Below are positions 38,235-47,269 of a stretch of 64,000 nt of DNA, one piece after another. The notes below the pieces were generated by a model, which did not search any database, was not told the origin of the DNA, and saw only the letters and a list, made by a program, of their open reading frames with translations. A program made the translations under genes and the position numbers. Each line of letters opens with the position of its first letter. Position 1 is the stretch's first letter. Source of the DNA: Algoriphagus locisalis (GTDB taxonomy: Bacteria > Bacteroidota > Bacteroidia > Cytophagales > Cyclobacteriaceae); NCBI RefSeq assembly GCF_900116615.1, contig NZ_FPBF01000002.1, positions 310,001-374,000 of the forward strand, read 5' to 3'.

Positions 38235-40040
38235 ATGAATCGAACTGTTTACATCACTCTTGGGCTTCTATTACTTTCCATGAAAGTTGAAGCTCAAACT
38301 GTTCCAAATCCGAATATCGACCAATGGTGGTCAAGCCCCGGAGTCATAGGAACTGCATTATTAATAGCTATTATCGCATTTGTCGCCTTGCTGATAATTG
38401 GCTCAAAACTTTCAGCATTCATCCAGCGAATTCAAAGTCATACCAATCGAAAAGAAAAAGAAGAGATAAAATCTGATTTGATCAATTGGGAAGAGGAAGA
38501 CTTAGACTGGATTTTGGAAAGACGTAAAGCTGCCAAAAAATATAAACTTTCAGGAACTGAACACTCTGGAACTAGTTCTTTTGAAGATCAGCGTGGCTTG
38601 GTGTCAAAAGTCACAAGAGATCCTGAGAACCCTATTGTAGATGAAAAGAAACACGAAACGATTCGGCTAGAAACTCCACAGCCACTCCGAAACATAATGA
38701 TCTGGTATCTAGGGTCCGCCGTATTTTGGTTGGTCTTTGGGACCTTAATCGGTCAGTATGTCGGCATGAAATTTATATGGCCAGAAATGGATCAAAGCCC
38801 TTGGCTTTCATTTGGTCGCCTACGCCCTGTGCACACCAATACTGTCTTCTGGGGATGGGCTTCATTTGCAATGGTGGGATTAGGATATTTTGTCATTTCC
38901 CGGACTTCGAACACGAGGGTTTTCTCCTATTCCCTTGCCAAAACAGGCTGGTATTTGATGAATCTAGCTCTAGTTTCTGGCAATTTACTTCTAATGAATG
39001 GTGTTAATAACGGTGGCGGTGAATACCGTGAATACATTTGGCCAGTCATCGTATTATTTGGATCAGGTCTCATCCTCACTTTATACAATTTTTATAAAAC
39101 TGTCGCAACCCGAAAAGTCTCCGAAATCTATATTTCGAATTGGTACCTCTTGGGAGGATTAATTTGGACAGTGACTTTGATCCTAATCAGCTACCTTCCC
39201 TCCTTCCAGGATGGACTTGGAGAAACAGTCATACAAGGGTATTACATGCATCAGGGTGTCGGGATGTGGTTTATGACCTTTACTCTTGGTCTCATATATT
39301 ATTACCTCCCCACTTCACTGAACAAACCTATCTATTCCTACTCCTTGGGAGTTCTTGCCTTTTGGACGCAAATGCTGTTTTATACACTAATTGGCACTCA
39401 TCATTTCGTGTTTAGTCCTTTGCCGTGGTGGTTACAGACGGTCGCCATTGTCTTTAGCGCGGGGATGTTTATTCCAGTGCTATCTGGCACGACCAACTTT
39501 TTGATGACGATGAAGGGAAGTTGGAGTGCCATATCCAAGAGCTATGTACTTCCTTTCTTTCTAGTCGGGGTAGTTTTCTACTTCGTTGGATCAACACAAG
39601 GCAGTCTCCAGGCATTCCGGTTGACCAATTTCATCTGGCATTTTACAGACTTCAATGTGGCTCATTCCCACATGACAATGTATGGTATCATCACCTTTAT
39701 TCTATGGGCTTGCATCTACTCCATCCTTCCGAAAGTTACAGGTAACGAACCATCATCATTGGCTGTTGGCATCCACTTTTGGTTGGCCTTTATTGGGCTT
39801 TTCGCATACATGATTTCACTAATGACCGGAGGAACACTTCGAGGCCTAAGTTGGATTGAGGGCGAATCATTCATCAATTCCGTCATATTAATGCAACCCT
39901 ATTGGGTTTGGAGAGCAATCGGAGGTTCACTGATGTTTGTATCACATTTAGTCTTCGCCTACAATTTCATGGTCATGGCTAAAAAGAAAAAAGTCAGCGC
40001 TAAGAAAATCTCACCCGCTTTTACCCCTGTTCACTCCTAA
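38235..40040 (+). CDS. ccoN: cbb3-type oxidase subunit I-like protein
   Basis: A 601-aa haem-copper oxidase catalytic subunit. An N-terminal signal-like helix, a second helix and a charged stretch (to about 135) precede the 12-helix core. Low-spin haem ligands are in RPVHTNTVFWGW and the late AHSHMTMYG; CuB ligands are in YYMHQGVG and GTHHF. Tyr lies six residues before the HH pair, the position of the cross-linked Tyr in cbb3, which favours oxygen reduction over NO reductase. NGGGEYREYIWP is also CcoN-like. It is longer than typical CcoN (about 475 aa). Operon with the next three genes. Confidence 0.85.
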   Translation: MNRTVYITLGLLLLSMKVEAQTVPNPNIDQWWSSPGVIGTALLIAIIAFVALLIIGSKLSAFIQRIQSHTNRKEKEEIKSDLINWEEEDLDWILERRKAAKKYKLSGTEHSGTSSFEDQRGLVSKVTRDPENPIVDEKKHETIRLETPQPLRNIMIWYLGSAVFWLVFGTLIGQYVGMKFIWPEMDQSPWLSFGRLRPVHTNTVFWGWASFAMVGLGYFVISRTSNTRVFSYSLAKTGWYLMNLALVSGNLLLMNGVNNGGGEYREYIWPVIVLFGSGLILTLYNFYKTVATRKVSEIYISNWYLLGGLIWTVTLILISYLPSFQDGLGETVIQGYYMHQGVGMWFMTFTLGLIYYYLPTSLNKPIYSYSLGVLAFWTQMLFYTLIGTHHFVFSPLPWWLQTVAIVFSAGMFIPVLSGTTNFLMTMKGSWSAISKSYVLPFFLVGVVFYFVGSTQGSLQAFRLTNFIWHFTDFNVAHSHMTMYGIITFILWACIYSILPKVTGNEPSSLAVGIHFWLAFIGLFAYMISLMTGGTLRGLSWIEGESFINSVILMQPYWVWRAIGGSLMFVSHLVFAYNFMVMAKKKKVSAKKISPAFTPVHS

Positions 40041-40051
40041 TAGAATCTCTC

Positions 40052-41050
40052 ATGTTTGACTTTCATAAAAACCACAAATTACTTGTAAGTACTGCATTCT
40101 TAGGTTTTGCGATACTCAGTACAGTGATCGCTATCATGCCAGCCATGAAACTTCAGGAAGTTCAACCTTTGCCCGGTATGGAGGAAATGAGTCAGGAAGA
40201 ATTGAAAGGGCTACAGATTTATGTCTCAGAAAACTGCATGGCATGTCATACCCAGCAGGTAAGGAACATTGAAATGGATCAGGTATGGGGACAACGCCCC
40301 TCCTTGGCCTCAGATTATTTCTATAGCAAGCAACGTCTAGACCTTTGGCGACAATCCCCTTCTCTTCTTGGTAGTGAGCGGACGGGACCTGATTTGACCG
40401 AGGTCGGAAAAAGACAGCCAGGAAAAGAATGGCATCTGCTCCATCTATTCAATCCACGAATCGTTGTCAAGGAATCAATAATGCCAGGTTATCCATGGCT
40501 TTTTGAAGAAAAGTCTCCGGCCATGGTGACCAAAAAGGACATCATTGTACCTGTTGCAACCGAACTTCTAAAAAATCCTGATCATAAGCTCGTTGCAAAA
40601 CCTGAAGCACTGGCTCTCGTGACCTATCTTCAGTCCCTTTCCCAGACTAATCTAGGAGCGGAACTGAGTCCCGGATTCATCCCATCGACTCGCAATAAAT
40701 CTGATGACAAATCCGACAATATCTCATCAGAATTAGATGGACTACAATTGTACAGCGAGACATGCTCCGCTTGCCATCAGCCAAGAGGTGAAGGAATCAC
40801 CGGGGCGTTCCCGCCATTAGCGGCAAGTGAAATAGTTAATGACCCCGACCCAAACATCCTTATCCAGATTATACTTTCCGGTTATGATGCAAGAGCAGAA
40901 TTCGGAGTCATGCCAGCCTTCGGGGACATTTTAAATGATGAAGAAATCGCTGCCATAGCTACCCATGAAAGAAGTAACTGGGGCAATAATGCTTCGGAGG
41001 TAACAGCAGAGCAAGTGGCAGAAATCAGAAAGTTCATCCAAAACCAATAA
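40052..41050 (+). CDS. ccoO: Diheme CcoO-like cytochrome c subunit
   Basis: A 332-aa membrane-anchored cytochrome. One N-terminal helix (about 12-30) is followed by a CcoO domain with CMACHTQQVR, SERTGPDLTEVGKR and SIMPGYPWL, then a second class I cytochrome c domain with CSACHQ (about 240-325). The fused second haem may replace a separate CcoP, which is not seen. It passes electrons to the CcoN-like subunit 11 bp upstream. Confidence 0.88.
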   Translation: MFDFHKNHKLLVSTAFLGFAILSTVIAIMPAMKLQEVQPLPGMEEMSQEELKGLQIYVSENCMACHTQQVRNIEMDQVWGQRPSLASDYFYSKQRLDLWRQSPSLLGSERTGPDLTEVGKRQPGKEWHLLHLFNPRIVVKESIMPGYPWLFEEKSPAMVTKKDIIVPVATELLKNPDHKLVAKPEALALVTYLQSLSQTNLGAELSPGFIPSTRNKSDDKSDNISSELDGLQLYSETCSACHQPRGEGITGAFPPLAASEIVNDPDPNILIQIILSGYDARAEFGVMPAFGDILNDEEIAAIATHERSNWGNNASEVTAEQVAEIRKFIQNQ

Positions 41051-41060
41051 TCCAAATGCC

Positions 41061-41333
41061 ATGAAAAAAGCATTTCTAATTCTCTTGGCCTTTTCTTTTT
41101 CGACCTTACAGGCATTGGCTTGTGATGTTTGCAAAAGAAATCAACCAGAACTCTTGCAGGACATCAGTCACGGAACTGGCCCTCAATCCAATGCTGAATA
41201 TTACATCATTGGAGGAGCTATTCTAATTGTACTATTCACACTATTCTATAGTCTGAAATTTCTTATCAAACCAGGTGAAAGAAGCCCTGAACATATTAAA
41301 AAGCTAATCCTCAAACCTTATCTAGAAATATGA
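41061..41333 (+). CDS. Small membrane subunit of the oxidase operon, unknown
   Basis: A 90-aa protein with a signal peptide (to about residue 20), a CDVCK motif just after it, and one C-terminal membrane helix (about 48-70). It lies between ccoO and the next gene, with a 4-bp ATGA overlap to the latter, so it is probably an accessory or assembly subunit. The exported Cys pair could bind copper or haem; no family was recognised. Confidence 0.7.
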   Translation: MKKAFLILLAFSFSTLQALACDVCKRNQPELLQDISHGTGPQSNAEYYIIGGAILIVLFTLFYSLKFLIKPGERSPEHIKKLILKPYLEI

Positions 41334-41752
41334 AAGACAATCGAAAAATCAGGGTATTTCTAGATGAAGACCCGGTCCCATTTGCTGAATTTAGTCCACC
41401 TGTCAAGTTTGTTCTCGACACCACCAAAATACCAGATGGTCAACATCAATTACGAATCGTAGCCCAATCCACTATAGGTAAAGAAGGCGTAAAAACGGTC
41501 CCTTTTGAAGTTAGAAATGGGCCGTCAATCGCAGTAGTCGGATTAAAAGAAGGAGACATCGTTACCGATCAGATTCCCGTGACGATCAATTCATATGGAA
41601 GTGAGCGCAATGACTTCTTCCTAATCCGTGGTTCAGAAACTCCCAAAGGAATCCCTGTTTGGGTATGGGCAACTCTGATCTCATTTGTAGGATTTGCCTT
41701 ATTCTATATCACCATGTACTGGAATCCCGACAATTACCAATCTTTCTTCTAA
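41330..41752 (+). CDS. Membrane-anchored Ig-like protein of the oxidase operon, unknown
   Basis: A 140-aa protein with no signal peptide at the start. Two short beta-sandwich-like segments (PPVKFVLDTTKIPDGQHQLRIVAQS and related) precede one C-terminal helix (about 108-128, VWVWATLISFVGFALFYI). The pattern recalls the C-terminal-anchored small proteins found with Bacteroidetes cbb3-like oxidases. Its start overlaps the previous stop, and its stop overlaps the globin start (TAATG), so translation is coupled along the operon. Confidence 0.7.
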   Translation: MKDNRKIRVFLDEDPVPFAEFSPPVKFVLDTTKIPDGQHQLRIVAQSTIGKEGVKTVPFEVRNGPSIAVVGLKEGDIVTDQIPVTINSYGSERNDFFLIRGSETPKGIPVWVWATLISFVGFALFYITMYWNPDNYQSFF

Positions 41753-42144
41753 TGGAAAAAACAGACATAAAAAACCTGAAAGATATTCAACATTTAGTTG
41801 ACACATTCTACAGCAAAATCAGAAAGGATAAACTGTTAAAAGGAATCTTTGAGGGGGTCATACAGGATCGCTGGCCGGAGCATCTGGAGAAGATGTACCG
41901 ATTTTGGCAAACAGTGCTTTTGGATGCCCATACTTATCAGGGAAGCCCATTTGCACCACACGTCCATCTACCAGTTGAAAAAAAGCATTTTGATCGCTGG
42001 GTTCAACTTTTTTTTGAAACTGTCAACTCTAATTTCAGCGGAGAAAGAGCCGACCGAGCCAAATGGCAAGGCGAACGAATGGCCGAAATGTTTTATATTA
42101 AGATAAATTACTACAACAACTCCTCTGTCTCCCCTCTTGTTTAA
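41752..42144 (+). CDS. Group III truncated haemoglobin
   Basis: A 130-aa globin. ATG 41752, overlapping the upstream stop, gives MEKTDIKNLKDIQHLVDTFYSKIRKD, the expected first helix. WPEHLEKMYRFWQTVLL and GSPFAPHVHLPVEKKHFDRWVQLF match the E and F helices of group III truncated globins, with the proximal His in the latter. Such globins bind and may oxidise NO, which fits the NirK cluster. Confidence 0.9.
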   Translation: MEKTDIKNLKDIQHLVDTFYSKIRKDKLLKGIFEGVIQDRWPEHLEKMYRFWQTVLLDAHTYQGSPFAPHVHLPVEKKHFDRWVQLFFETVNSNFSGERADRAKWQGERMAEMFYIKINYYNNSSVSPLV

Positions 42145-42165
42145 TCAATATAAACTCAAACAACC

Positions 42166-42642
42166 ATGGAAAAGAAAAAGCCTCTCAAGCGTCACCCAGC
42201 ACTTCAACCTCTTAGCCATGACCACCATCAAGGATTGCTACTATGTTGGAAGATCAGACAAGGATTTAAGCTGGGAATCGAGCCCTCTCGAATCAAAACT
42301 TATTGCGAATGGTTTTGGGAAAATCATCTGCAATCTCATTTTGAGGAGGAAGAAAAAGTTATTTTCCCTGTGCTGTCCGCACAAAACTCGTTGGTTAAGC
42401 AAGCACTGAGCGAACATAAACGTCTTCGTAATCTTTTTTCCAATTGGGAAAATCTGGAACTAACACTTGGACAGATCGAAGAAATACTGGAGAAGCATAT
42501 CCGTTTTGAGGAGCGAATATTTTTTCCAGCTGTTCAGGAAATAGCCACACAATCGCAGTTAGAAGAAATAGCTGAATATGGTCAAAAGAACAAATTTGTG
42601 GAAAACGAAACAGATCCGTTTTGGATTAATTCCAGTCTTTAG
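42166..42642 (+). CDS. Hemerythrin HHE-domain protein
   Basis: A 158-aa soluble four-helix protein. Probable diiron ligands are in SHDHHQG, WENHLQSHFEEEE, SEHKRL and EKHIRFEERIFFP, in the order of HHE proteins. It may sense or buffer oxygen or NO and complements the RIC protein at 47.3 kb. It follows the globin by 21 bp and overlaps the convergent HPP gene by 17 bp. Confidence 0.88.
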   Translation: MEKKKPLKRHPALQPLSHDHHQGLLLCWKIRQGFKLGIEPSRIKTYCEWFWENHLQSHFEEEEKVIFPVLSAQNSLVKQALSEHKRLRNLFSNWENLELTLGQIEEILEKHIRFEERIFFPAVQEIATQSQLEEIAEYGQKNKFVENETDPFWINSSL

Positions 42643-43270
42643 TTCTTGACGAATCCAGACTTGCTTTTGAAGTCCGTTCCAATCTCCCCCATAGCTTTTT
42701 GGTTTTGAAGTATTTGGTAAATCTGGAATTGGTAGGATATACTCTATTTCTGGTCATGTTATTAAAAACCATAGCAACCAAAAGTAGGATGAGACTACCG
42801 CTCAATACCGGAGAAACAACATACAAAAATCCCAATGCCTTGATTTTTTCTGTTCCGATGACAGCGATTAGTGCTGTGGCACCTCCTGGAGGGTGAAGTG
42901 TCTTGGTCACTTGCATGAGCACTATGGAAAATGCAACCGCCAATGGGGCTGCAAGCCATAATATTTCAGGAAACAACTTATACATCACCACGCCGACAAA
43001 CGCAGAAATCACATGCCCACCTACCAAATTTCTAGGCTGGGCAAGCGGACTCTGTATAGCTCCATAAACCAAAACTGAAGAGGCTCCAAATGACCCGATC
43101 AAAAAGATATTCTCCTCCCTTGTCAAAAAGCTCGTCTGATAAAATGCAATAGCACCAATCCCCACAAATGCCCCGAGAAAAGACCATAACTGTTCTTTAA
43201 AGTCGACAAGTGTTTCCCGATAAATAATATACTGAGAAATCCGAAACGCGCGCTGGATATGTTTTTTCAA
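42626..43270 (-). CDS. HPP family membrane protein
   Basis: A 214-aa protein with about five membrane helices. The defining HPP motif is in KTLHPPGGATALIAV, with GSFGASSVLVYG and SPLAQPRNLVGGHV also family-typical. Plant and cyanobacterial HPP proteins carry nitrite across membranes, and the denitrification setting agrees with nitrite transport here, but this is inferred. It follows ClC by 48 bp in the same direction. Confidence 0.88.
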   Translation of the reverse strand: MKKHIQRAFRISQYIIYRETLVDFKEQLWSFLGAFVGIGAIAFYQTSFLTREENIFLIGSFGASSVLVYGAIQSPLAQPRNLVGGHVISAFVGVVMYKLFPEILWLAAPLAVAFSIVLMQVTKTLHPPGGATALIAVIGTEKIKALGFLYVVSPVLSGSLILLLVAMVFNNMTRNRVYPTNSRFTKYFKTKKLWGRLERTSKASLDSSRTKDWN

Positions 43271-43318
43271 TACAGAATTGATTTAAAGCCAAAAACAATG
43301 TTTTCTAAATAGGATTGG

Positions 43319-44602
43319 TTAAGGCCGCTGGGATTCTATTTTTTCCATCTGCGAATGAATAAAGGGAATGCGAGGTGCTAAAAAGTAACCGGTCAAACTT
43401 GCTATCAAAATGGGCACAAAGTGACCGAAACCTGTCAATACACTCAAAAGAATTGTGGTGCTCACAGGTGTACGTGTCACACAGGCATTAACTGCCGCCA
43501 TGCAGCTCACCCAAGTCAATGTTGGATTAAGTCCTGGAAACAATTCACAGAGAACCAACCCTAAGCAGGTACCAACAAAAAACAAGGGAATGATAAATCC
43601 ACCCCTCCAACCGGAAGTCACGGTAATGGAAATGGCTATGACTTTCATAACCAATATCAAAAGCAATGCATCCCAGCTTAGGTTTAGACCAATCAATTCA
43701 TTGATTTCATGATGCCCAAAATAACGGGTGATCGGAAACCCGAAGCTAATCACTCCCAAAATTAAGCCTCCAATTGTGGTTTTGACATAAATAGGCATGG
43801 GCACCAACTCAAAGACTTTTTTACATGTCTTGGTGCAATAGATAAAAATCCAGGCAATTGCAGATCCTACTACTGCGATTCCAAAAGCATATCCGAAATC
43901 AAATACCCCCTCGTAACTGTACTGTGGAAAATCCCATGTGGGTCCCAATCCTAAATGAATGATCAAAGCAAAAACAATGTAGCTAAAACAACTTGCTACC
44001 AAGGCAGGAATTACAGCCCGGTAGTATTCCAGCATATGTTTGTGATGAAGTATTTCCACTGCAAACAAGCTACCTCCCAGAGGAGCACCGAATAAAGCGG
44101 TGAATCCGGACGCCATTCCGGCAATACTGAATGTTCGCAATTTCTCTCCTTTGAGCCTGAATATCTTACCTAACCAGGTACCCGTAGATCCAGTCACTTG
44201 TACTAGAGGTGCCTCCGGCCCCAGACTTCCTCCTGCCGCTACGCAAAGAAGCGAGGATAAAATCATGGATGGATTATTCTTGGGGTTAAGCTTTCCTTTG
44301 TTGAATCGGATATTGTTGACAATGAGATGAATCTCTCCTGGATCTCCTATCCAATGAATAATCAAGCCAGCTGCCAAACCCGAAAAAGTCATCAAGGGGA
44401 TAACCATCAATCCATCGAACCCTTTCATCCAGTGAATTATTGACTCTAATGAGATCCAATAAATCCCTGCAATTCCCCCTCCAATCAATCCCAATAGGGC
44501 CCATAACCAAAAGTCTCTCCCAAACAAAAAAGGATTAAAGCGGATTTGTTGATCCAAAAGGTTTGAATAACCTATAATTTTACGTTTCTGTTTGAGCTTC
44601 AA
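43319..44602 (-). CDS. ClC-family chloride/anion channel or antiporter
   Basis: A 427-aa membrane protein. The gating Glu lies in GGSLGPEAPLVQ, and GWRGGFIIPLFFVGTCLG is the later filter loop. The usual GSGIP selectivity motif is not found; the matching place reads WIGDPGEIH. Length is normal for prokaryotic ClC without CBS domains. With HPP it forms an anion-transport pair in a nitrite-reducing cluster, so nitrate or nitrite is a possible substrate. An AATAAAGGA/TCCTTATTT element lies upstream. Confidence 0.87.
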   Translation of the reverse strand: MKLKQKRKIIGYSNLLDQQIRFNPFLFGRDFWLWALLGLIGGGIAGIYWISLESIIHWMKGFDGLMVIPLMTFSGLAAGLIIHWIGDPGEIHLIVNNIRFNKGKLNPKNNPSMILSSLLCVAAGGSLGPEAPLVQVTGSTGTWLGKIFRLKGEKLRTFSIAGMASGFTALFGAPLGGSLFAVEILHHKHMLEYYRAVIPALVASCFSYIVFALIIHLGLGPTWDFPQYSYEGVFDFGYAFGIAVVGSAIAWIFIYCTKTCKKVFELVPMPIYVKTTIGGLILGVISFGFPITRYFGHHEINELIGLNLSWDALLLILVMKVIAISITVTSGWRGGFIIPLFFVGTCLGLVLCELFPGLNPTLTWVSCMAAVNACVTRTPVSTTILLSVLTGFGHFVPILIASLTGYFLAPRIPFIHSQMEKIESQRP

Positions 44603-44652
44603 AACCCCTTCAATTTAATCAGGCTGGCAAAGTAACAGGATAAATAGGCCAA

Positions 44653-44676
44653 AATAAAGGAAAATCATCCTTATTT
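44653..44676 (-). promoter_or_regulatory. Candidate operator upstream of ClC
   Basis: AATAAAGGA (44653-44661) and TCCTTATTT (44668-44676) form an imperfect inverted repeat (7 of 9 pairs). The half site recurs at 48019-48029 before RIC and at 48523-48533 before the second rrf2 gene. Confidence 0.45.
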
Positions 44677-44829
44677 GTATACTGATGTCGCTTAGTATAA
44701 TGGCATGTAAAACTGTGTCTCCTCGGCCAAGTGACACCAATTCAAAAACTGTCGTCACATCCGTTAATACGGTCTCATATCCCCTTTTTTAAATCATTTC
44801 TTCCAAAAAGAATGGCTCCAATAGAGTCT

Positions 44830-45927
44830 TCAATATTTGCGAATCTGTTTGGGAAATGATTTGATAGCTTTTTTCCTCTTCACATCTAAAAGCATCAGAC
44901 CCATCACATTCAATATAAAAATCAAGATCACTACTCCATTGATAATCCCACCCAACTGTTTCCAATAGAAAAATGAAAGAAAATCCCCCAAGATTCGCAC
45001 AACTAAAGACAGTTGAAAAATTCCAACCCAGATGTACAATATTGAATGATAAGGCTTTGAAGCCTGTCCCAAAACTCCTGGCAAAATAATCGGAGCGTGA
45101 GCAAAAATCATCGAAAACACAAAACCCAAAAAGAAGGTATGGATCAAAGCATCATAAGAGACTCCCCACATAGCATCCATCAAATAACAAAGTCCTGAAA
45201 CCACCAGCCAAACATAACCACACCCCAATGTAACAGCAGTAAACCGATGGATTCCTGGCTTTTTGACTGACTTTCTTATCATATCAAAAAGCAACAGCCA
45301 CAAAGCTGTTAAACACAAAGAGATCCCGGTCAACCACTGTCCTCCAAAATGAAATGGAAGCATGTAGGAAATCACAAAAAGAACAAGAAATAACACGAGA
45401 AAACTTCTAATTAACCGACTCAAGGGCAGGAATCTTGTCAACTCCAGCCTTTCACCTACTATGGTCAACAGTAAAAATCCCATCCACCAAAGAATGGAAT
45501 TGGCATACATCTGAAAAATGAGAAGATGAACATTTCCGATCAGCCACATTGCGGCGCCTATCCACATCACTTGATGAGCCAAGTCTGATTGCTTCAGATT
45601 GATCAGATAAAAGACATAAACCAACCCCAAGGCTCCTACCACCAAGCAGTAGAGCGCAAATTGACCCCATCCGAGGTAAAAAAATAAGATACTGAAAGCA
45701 TTAATTGCAGGAAAGACAAACAACCAATTCTTTTGAAAGGTGACAATACGCTCAATCAGAATGACGGTCCCTAAAAAGCTCCCGGTCATGATAGCACCGT
45801 GGTTCAGGTAGATTTTGGATACCGGAACATCATACCCCAATCGAAACCATCCGGTTGATATTCCCGATATAAGGCAAAAGAGTACCAAAACAAAGAAGGG
45901 AGCTTTATTGAGCCAATGCCTTTTCAT
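44830..45927 (-). CDS. Polytopic membrane protein, NnrS-like
   Basis: A 365-aa protein with about ten to twelve hydrophobic helices. Conserved-looking His are in YLNHGAIMTG, VHLLIFQ, HFGGQW and IHTFFLGFVFSMIFAHAP. The last segment resembles the NnrS pattern HxxxxGxxxxMIxxxxxR in part. NnrS is a haem- and copper-containing protein that protects against nitrosative stress. Its start overlaps the upstream gene by 23 bp, so the two are coupled. The assignment is tentative. Confidence 0.6.
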   Translation of the reverse strand: MKRHWLNKAPFFVLVLFCLISGISTGWFRLGYDVPVSKIYLNHGAIMTGSFLGTVILIERIVTFQKNWLFVFPAINAFSILFFYLGWGQFALYCLVVGALGLVYVFYLINLKQSDLAHQVMWIGAAMWLIGNVHLLIFQMYANSILWWMGFLLLTIVGERLELTRFLPLSRLIRSFLVLFLVLFVISYMLPFHFGGQWLTGISLCLTALWLLLFDMIRKSVKKPGIHRFTAVTLGCGYVWLVVSGLCYLMDAMWGVSYDALIHTFFLGFVFSMIFAHAPIILPGVLGQASKPYHSILYIWVGIFQLSLVVRILGDFLSFFYWKQLGGIINGVVILIFILNVMGLMLLDVKRKKAIKSFPKQIRKY

Positions 45928-47131
45928 GGGAAGTCATTTTTTCACTTTGAAATGAAATGAAACAAATTCCAGCGACTTGAATCAATGCCAATAAAAAAAG
46001 CATGAGATGCGATTGAGGCAACAAACTCTGGAGGACCAAAATCAACTCTGTCGCCACAAAAGCACTTAAAAATATCCCAAATCCAGCTTTAGATAGAGCT
46101 GTCAAACGAATTAATCCTAATTTCAGAAAATGAAAAAACAACCAAGAAGATATAAAACCGATCAATACCAAATGCAAATAGGCGATGACTATCGGTCTGG
46201 AAAAGGCCAAATCACCGACATTGGGAATCGACGACAAACACAGTAAAATATGCTGAACAATAACTGCCAAGGTTCCACACCAAAAAAGAAGCTTTTGCCA
46301 GACCAAATCACTAGTAACGAGCGAATCCAAATGGCGAAGTATAAACACCAAGAAACAGCCCAACCCGACTAGCTGAATAATCGCTGCGACACTAGCTAGG
46401 AAATACCAAATAGACTCTGGCTCCATCCATAAAGTTGAAAGAACATATGCAGGAAAAACTGCCACTAATTTGAGATAAAAACCATACTTCACTAAAGTTG
46501 TTTGAGTTTTCACCCCATTTCTCTCCAAATGCCATAGCAGCAGTCCCATTGTTGCAAAAATAAACCAACCGTTATATTGGAAATGCAGGTAAAAATATAT
46601 CAACGAATGGTAAAGGTCTGACTTTCCATAAATTGATGAAACAGGCCCCAAAGCAAATGGCGCAAGATTAGATATCAACATCAGTATCAGAGCACATTTC
46701 ACAAAAAGGAAAGAAGCTCGATGCGCATCAGGCAAATCAGGCTTCACCTCGCGAATAAACACCCACGAAAAGTACATCGCAGAAAGAGCGTGAATGGCAG
46801 TAAAAATGATTGACCAAAGTGCGTAACCAGTCAGGGGAAATGCCACCAGCATTCCTAAATTGGCAAACTGTAACACAAAAAACAGCCGTACATATTTTCC
46901 TGATTTATATCGATTAGCAGGCAAATAAGTATAGACAAGCAGACTGAACAGTCCCATAAAAACCCATCCCAAAAATGCTAAATGGGAATGTCCATGAAGG
47001 ACAAACAAGTAGTTGAAACCAGGTATGGGTTGCAAAAAATGGAAACGCAATAAACTGCCAATCACCCCAACGATCAGCAAATTGAATAATGCTATTTGAG
47101 CTCCCCTCCTCAAGTCCAATTCATTTTTCAT
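45905..47131 (-). CDS. Haem-copper oxidase subunit I-like membrane protein, unknown role
   Basis: A 408-aa protein with about twelve helices. ATG 47131 (MKNELDLRRG) is preferred over 47236, which adds a poorly structured leader next to the RIC terminator. FVLHGHSHLAFLGWVFMGL looks like the haem-binding helix II of subunit I, YHSLIYFYLHFQYNGWFIF like helix VI, and IAYLHLVLIGFISSWLFF like helix X. No HH CuB pair is visible, so it may be a degenerate relative. It lies between RIC and the NnrS-like gene, pointing to NO handling. Confidence 0.6.
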   Translation of the reverse strand: MKNELDLRRGAQIALFNLLIVGVIGSLLRFHFLQPIPGFNYLFVLHGHSHLAFLGWVFMGLFSLLVYTYLPANRYKSGKYVRLFFVLQFANLGMLVAFPLTGYALWSIIFTAIHALSAMYFSWVFIREVKPDLPDAHRASFLFVKCALILMLISNLAPFALGPVSSIYGKSDLYHSLIYFYLHFQYNGWFIFATMGLLLWHLERNGVKTQTTLVKYGFYLKLVAVFPAYVLSTLWMEPESIWYFLASVAAIIQLVGLGCFLVFILRHLDSLVTSDLVWQKLLFWCGTLAVIVQHILLCLSSIPNVGDLAFSRPIVIAYLHLVLIGFISSWLFFHFLKLGLIRLTALSKAGFGIFLSAFVATELILVLQSLLPQSHLMLFLLALIQVAGICFISFQSEKMTSHEKALAQ

Positions 47132-47218
47132 GTGAATCCAGTTTACAACCAATATTTCCAGATATGGGCCTATAACCTTCTGTTGAATATTAATACTTAC
47201 TACCAGTTTTGGAATCAT

Positions 47219-47254
47219 AAAAGGTAATCCAGACACAATTCTGGACTACCTTTT
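47219..47254 (-). terminator. Hairpin terminator between RIC and the oxidase-like gene
   Basis: AAAAGGTAATCCAG (47219-47232) and CTGGACTACCTTTT (47241-47254) pair over 14 bp with one mismatch. It lies 16 bp beyond the RIC stop codon and can work in both directions. Confidence 0.75.
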
Positions 47255-47269
47255 CAAGCAATTCTTATA

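Noticed and set aside
38235..40040. Possible cNOR/qNOR catalytic subunit
   Set aside because: The position six residues before HH is Tyr, as in cbb3 oxidases, the NorB-type Glu after the first CuB His is missing, and EYREYIWP and the CcoO partner point to cbb3.
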